Shown here one piece after another: positions 4,956-5,781 of a stretch of 5,781 bases of DNA. The stretch is from an uncultured Desulfovibrionaceae bacterium (GTDB lineage: Bacteria; Desulfobacterota; Desulfovibrionia; Desulfovibrionales; Desulfovibrionaceae), in contig CAMQUX010000092.1 in the NCBI GenBank assembly GCA_947037905.1, positions 1 to 5,781 on the forward strand. The letters are read 5' to 3'. The notes beneath the pieces were generated by a model, which saw only the letters and a program-made list of their open reading frames with translations, ran no database searches and was not told the DNA's origin. How positions within the stretch are numbered: the stretch's first letter is position 1; the number at the start of each line of letters is the position of its first letter. Both the position numbers and the translations under genes were made by a program.

Positions 4956-5781
4956 CTATTCTTCGAGCATTTTTTGCTCGTCTGCATGCACTTCTTGAAC
5001 TACTTCTCTGTAGAGCGCAAATAGTGGCTGTTTTTGCTCTTCTGGAATATCTTTTTCAAACAACAGGCGTGTAAAAACTTCCTCTTCTGTTATATCTTCT
5101 AGCTGTTCTTGAGTGTTTATATTTTGCGTAAGCTCTGCTATAACTTGCTTATTTTGCACACGTATTATCTGCATATTACTCTCTTGTATGCACGTTTCGA
5201 TTTCAGATAATAAATCTGCTCGTAACTCTTTCCCTGTGTAGATTATCTCGAGCCATGCGGTTGATTTCTGCTCCACCAGCTCTTGTAATTTTTTCTCAAT
5301 ACTTGCCATATCGCCAGATATACTCACAAGTTTTTGAAATATGGGAATCTCTTTTACTGTTATTTCTTGTGAAAATATCCCATTTTGTGAAATATTTTCA
5401 TTTTGCATTTTTTCTCCGCCGTGTGAAATATCTTCATTTTGTAAATTTGTCCCATTATGTACACTATCTTGTGTACCTTGCCTTGTCCCATTGTCTCGAA
5501 TTAGCACGCTATTTGAGCTATCCCACTTATACTCTATAAGCACGCAGGATTTTTTTTGCTCTGCCTCGCTAAAGCTCATGGCGAGCGGAGTGCCACTATA
5601 GCGGATATGCTCTTTGCTGTTTGGTCTTTGCGCTTTGTGCAGATGCCCAAGCGCTATGTAGGAAAATTCGGTCGAGAATATATCGGTCGGGAGCGATAAG
5701 AGTGAGCCGACGTATAAATCTCGCACGCCCTCATCGTCCTCTTTTTTACCACCTGTTATGAACAGATGCCCTGTTGTTATT
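4956..5781 (-). CDS. sbcD: SbcD, nuclease subunit of SbcCD (N-terminus outside window)
   Basis: The reading frame is open from the window edge (first full codon ends at 5780) to TAG at 4956-4958, giving the C-terminal 274 residues of SbcD, the Mre11-like metallophosphoesterase partner of SbcC. Two late metal-binding motifs are present: TGHL close to the edge (His codon at 5766-5768) and GHLH (5637-5648) in the phrase IALGHLHKAQRP, typical of SbcD. Between them is LYVGSLLSLPTDIF. The earlier DxH, GDxxD and GNHD motifs must lie upstream of the window. After the nuclease domain come a hexapeptide repeat insert (5358-5501) and the SbcD C-terminal domain, ending EVVQEVHADEQKMLEE. A GTG at 5724-5726 could be mistaken for a start, but homology continues upstream of it. 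The stop is 236 bases before sbcC. Confidence 0.95.
   Translation of the reverse strand, partial: ITTGHLFITGGKKEDDEGVRDLYVGSLLSLPTDIFSTEFSYIALGHLHKAQRPNSKEHIRYSGTPLAMSFSEAEQKKSCVLIEYKWDSSNSVLIRDNGTRQGTQDSVHNGTNLQNEDISHGGEKMQNENISQNGIFSQEITVKEIPIFQKLVSISGDMASIEKKLQELVEQKSTAWLEIIYTGKELRADLLSEIETCIQESNMQIIRVQNKQVIAELTQNINTQEQLEDITEEEVFTRLLFEKDIPEEQKQPLFALYREVVQEVHADEQKMLEE
5358..5501 (-). repeat. Eight 18-bp units encoding hexapeptides in SbcD
   Basis: Exactly 144 bp of sbcD split into eight 18-bp, six-residue units in frame: IRDNGT (5484-5501), RQGTQD, SVHNGT (5448-5465), NLQNED (5430-5447), ISHGGE (5412-5429), KMQNEN (5394-5411), ISQNGI (5376-5393) and FSQEIT (5358-5375). At DNA level the words TGTGAAAT and TTCATTTTG recur at spacings of 18 or 36 bp (20-base matches start at 5368, 5386 and 5422), and TGTCCCATT recurs 36 bp apart (5448 and 5484). 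The insert lies between the phosphoesterase part and the C-terminal domain, where family members normally have a short linker. The period is directly visible; expansion by replication slippage is inferred. Confidence 0.82.

Noticed and set aside
5724..5726. GTG as the start of sbcD
   Set aside because: The frame continues upstream to the window edge with SbcD-like residues including TGHL, so the true start is outside the window.

Overview
The window is a strongly AT-rich stretch of a bacterial chromosome, with ordinary bacterial Shine-Dalgarno sites and long A/T-only runs between genes. A rubredoxin points to an anaerobic or microaerophilic lifestyle. The unusual CX4C cysteine spacing of that rubredoxin recalls the Rd-2 rubredoxin of Desulfovibrio desulfuricans, but I cannot fix the lineage from these genes. 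No insertion sequence, phage gene, tRNA, rRNA or CRISPR array is visible.

Layout. Positions 1-37 hold nothing I can call; one forward frame is open from the window edge to a stop at 67-69, too short to assign. Positions 38-179 are an array of five imperfect units, mostly of 29-bp period, with a small dyad in the better copies. The array ends about 40 bases before a 57-residue rubredoxin gene (221-394, + strand). A 336-base gap (395-730) follows, holding several inverted repeats and a perfect 40-bp palindrome that looks like a two-way terminator between convergent transcripts. Everything after it is on the minus strand. Reading in transcription order from the right edge, these are the C-terminal 274 codons of sbcD (its start lies outside the window), a 236-base spacer, a complete sbcC (1104 residues), a 98-base spacer, and a cyclase/kynurenine-formamidase-like metal hydrolase (191 residues).

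How the genes work together. SbcD (metallophosphoesterase nuclease) and SbcC (SMC/Rad50-like ATPase) form the SbcCD complex, which opens DNA hairpins and processes blocked double-strand ends. The order sbcD then sbcC is the usual one. The cyclase-family gene follows in the same direction without an obvious terminator between, so it may be carried on the same transcript, but no functional link is evident. The rubredoxin stands alone on the other strand.

Most unusual content. I see no clearly new multi-gene system. What stands out is in-frame tandem repetition: an eight-unit, 18-bp (hexapeptide) array inside SbcD, a four-unit, 18-bp array inside the SbcC coiled coil, an Asn/Gln-rich insert in SbcC, a perfect 14-bp tandem duplication in the sbcD-sbcC spacer, and the 29-bp array upstream of the rubredoxin. 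The sbcD-sbcC spacer may also be a decayed sbcD tail: its last open frame is the sbcD frame and ends in an ATGA overlap with the sbcC start.
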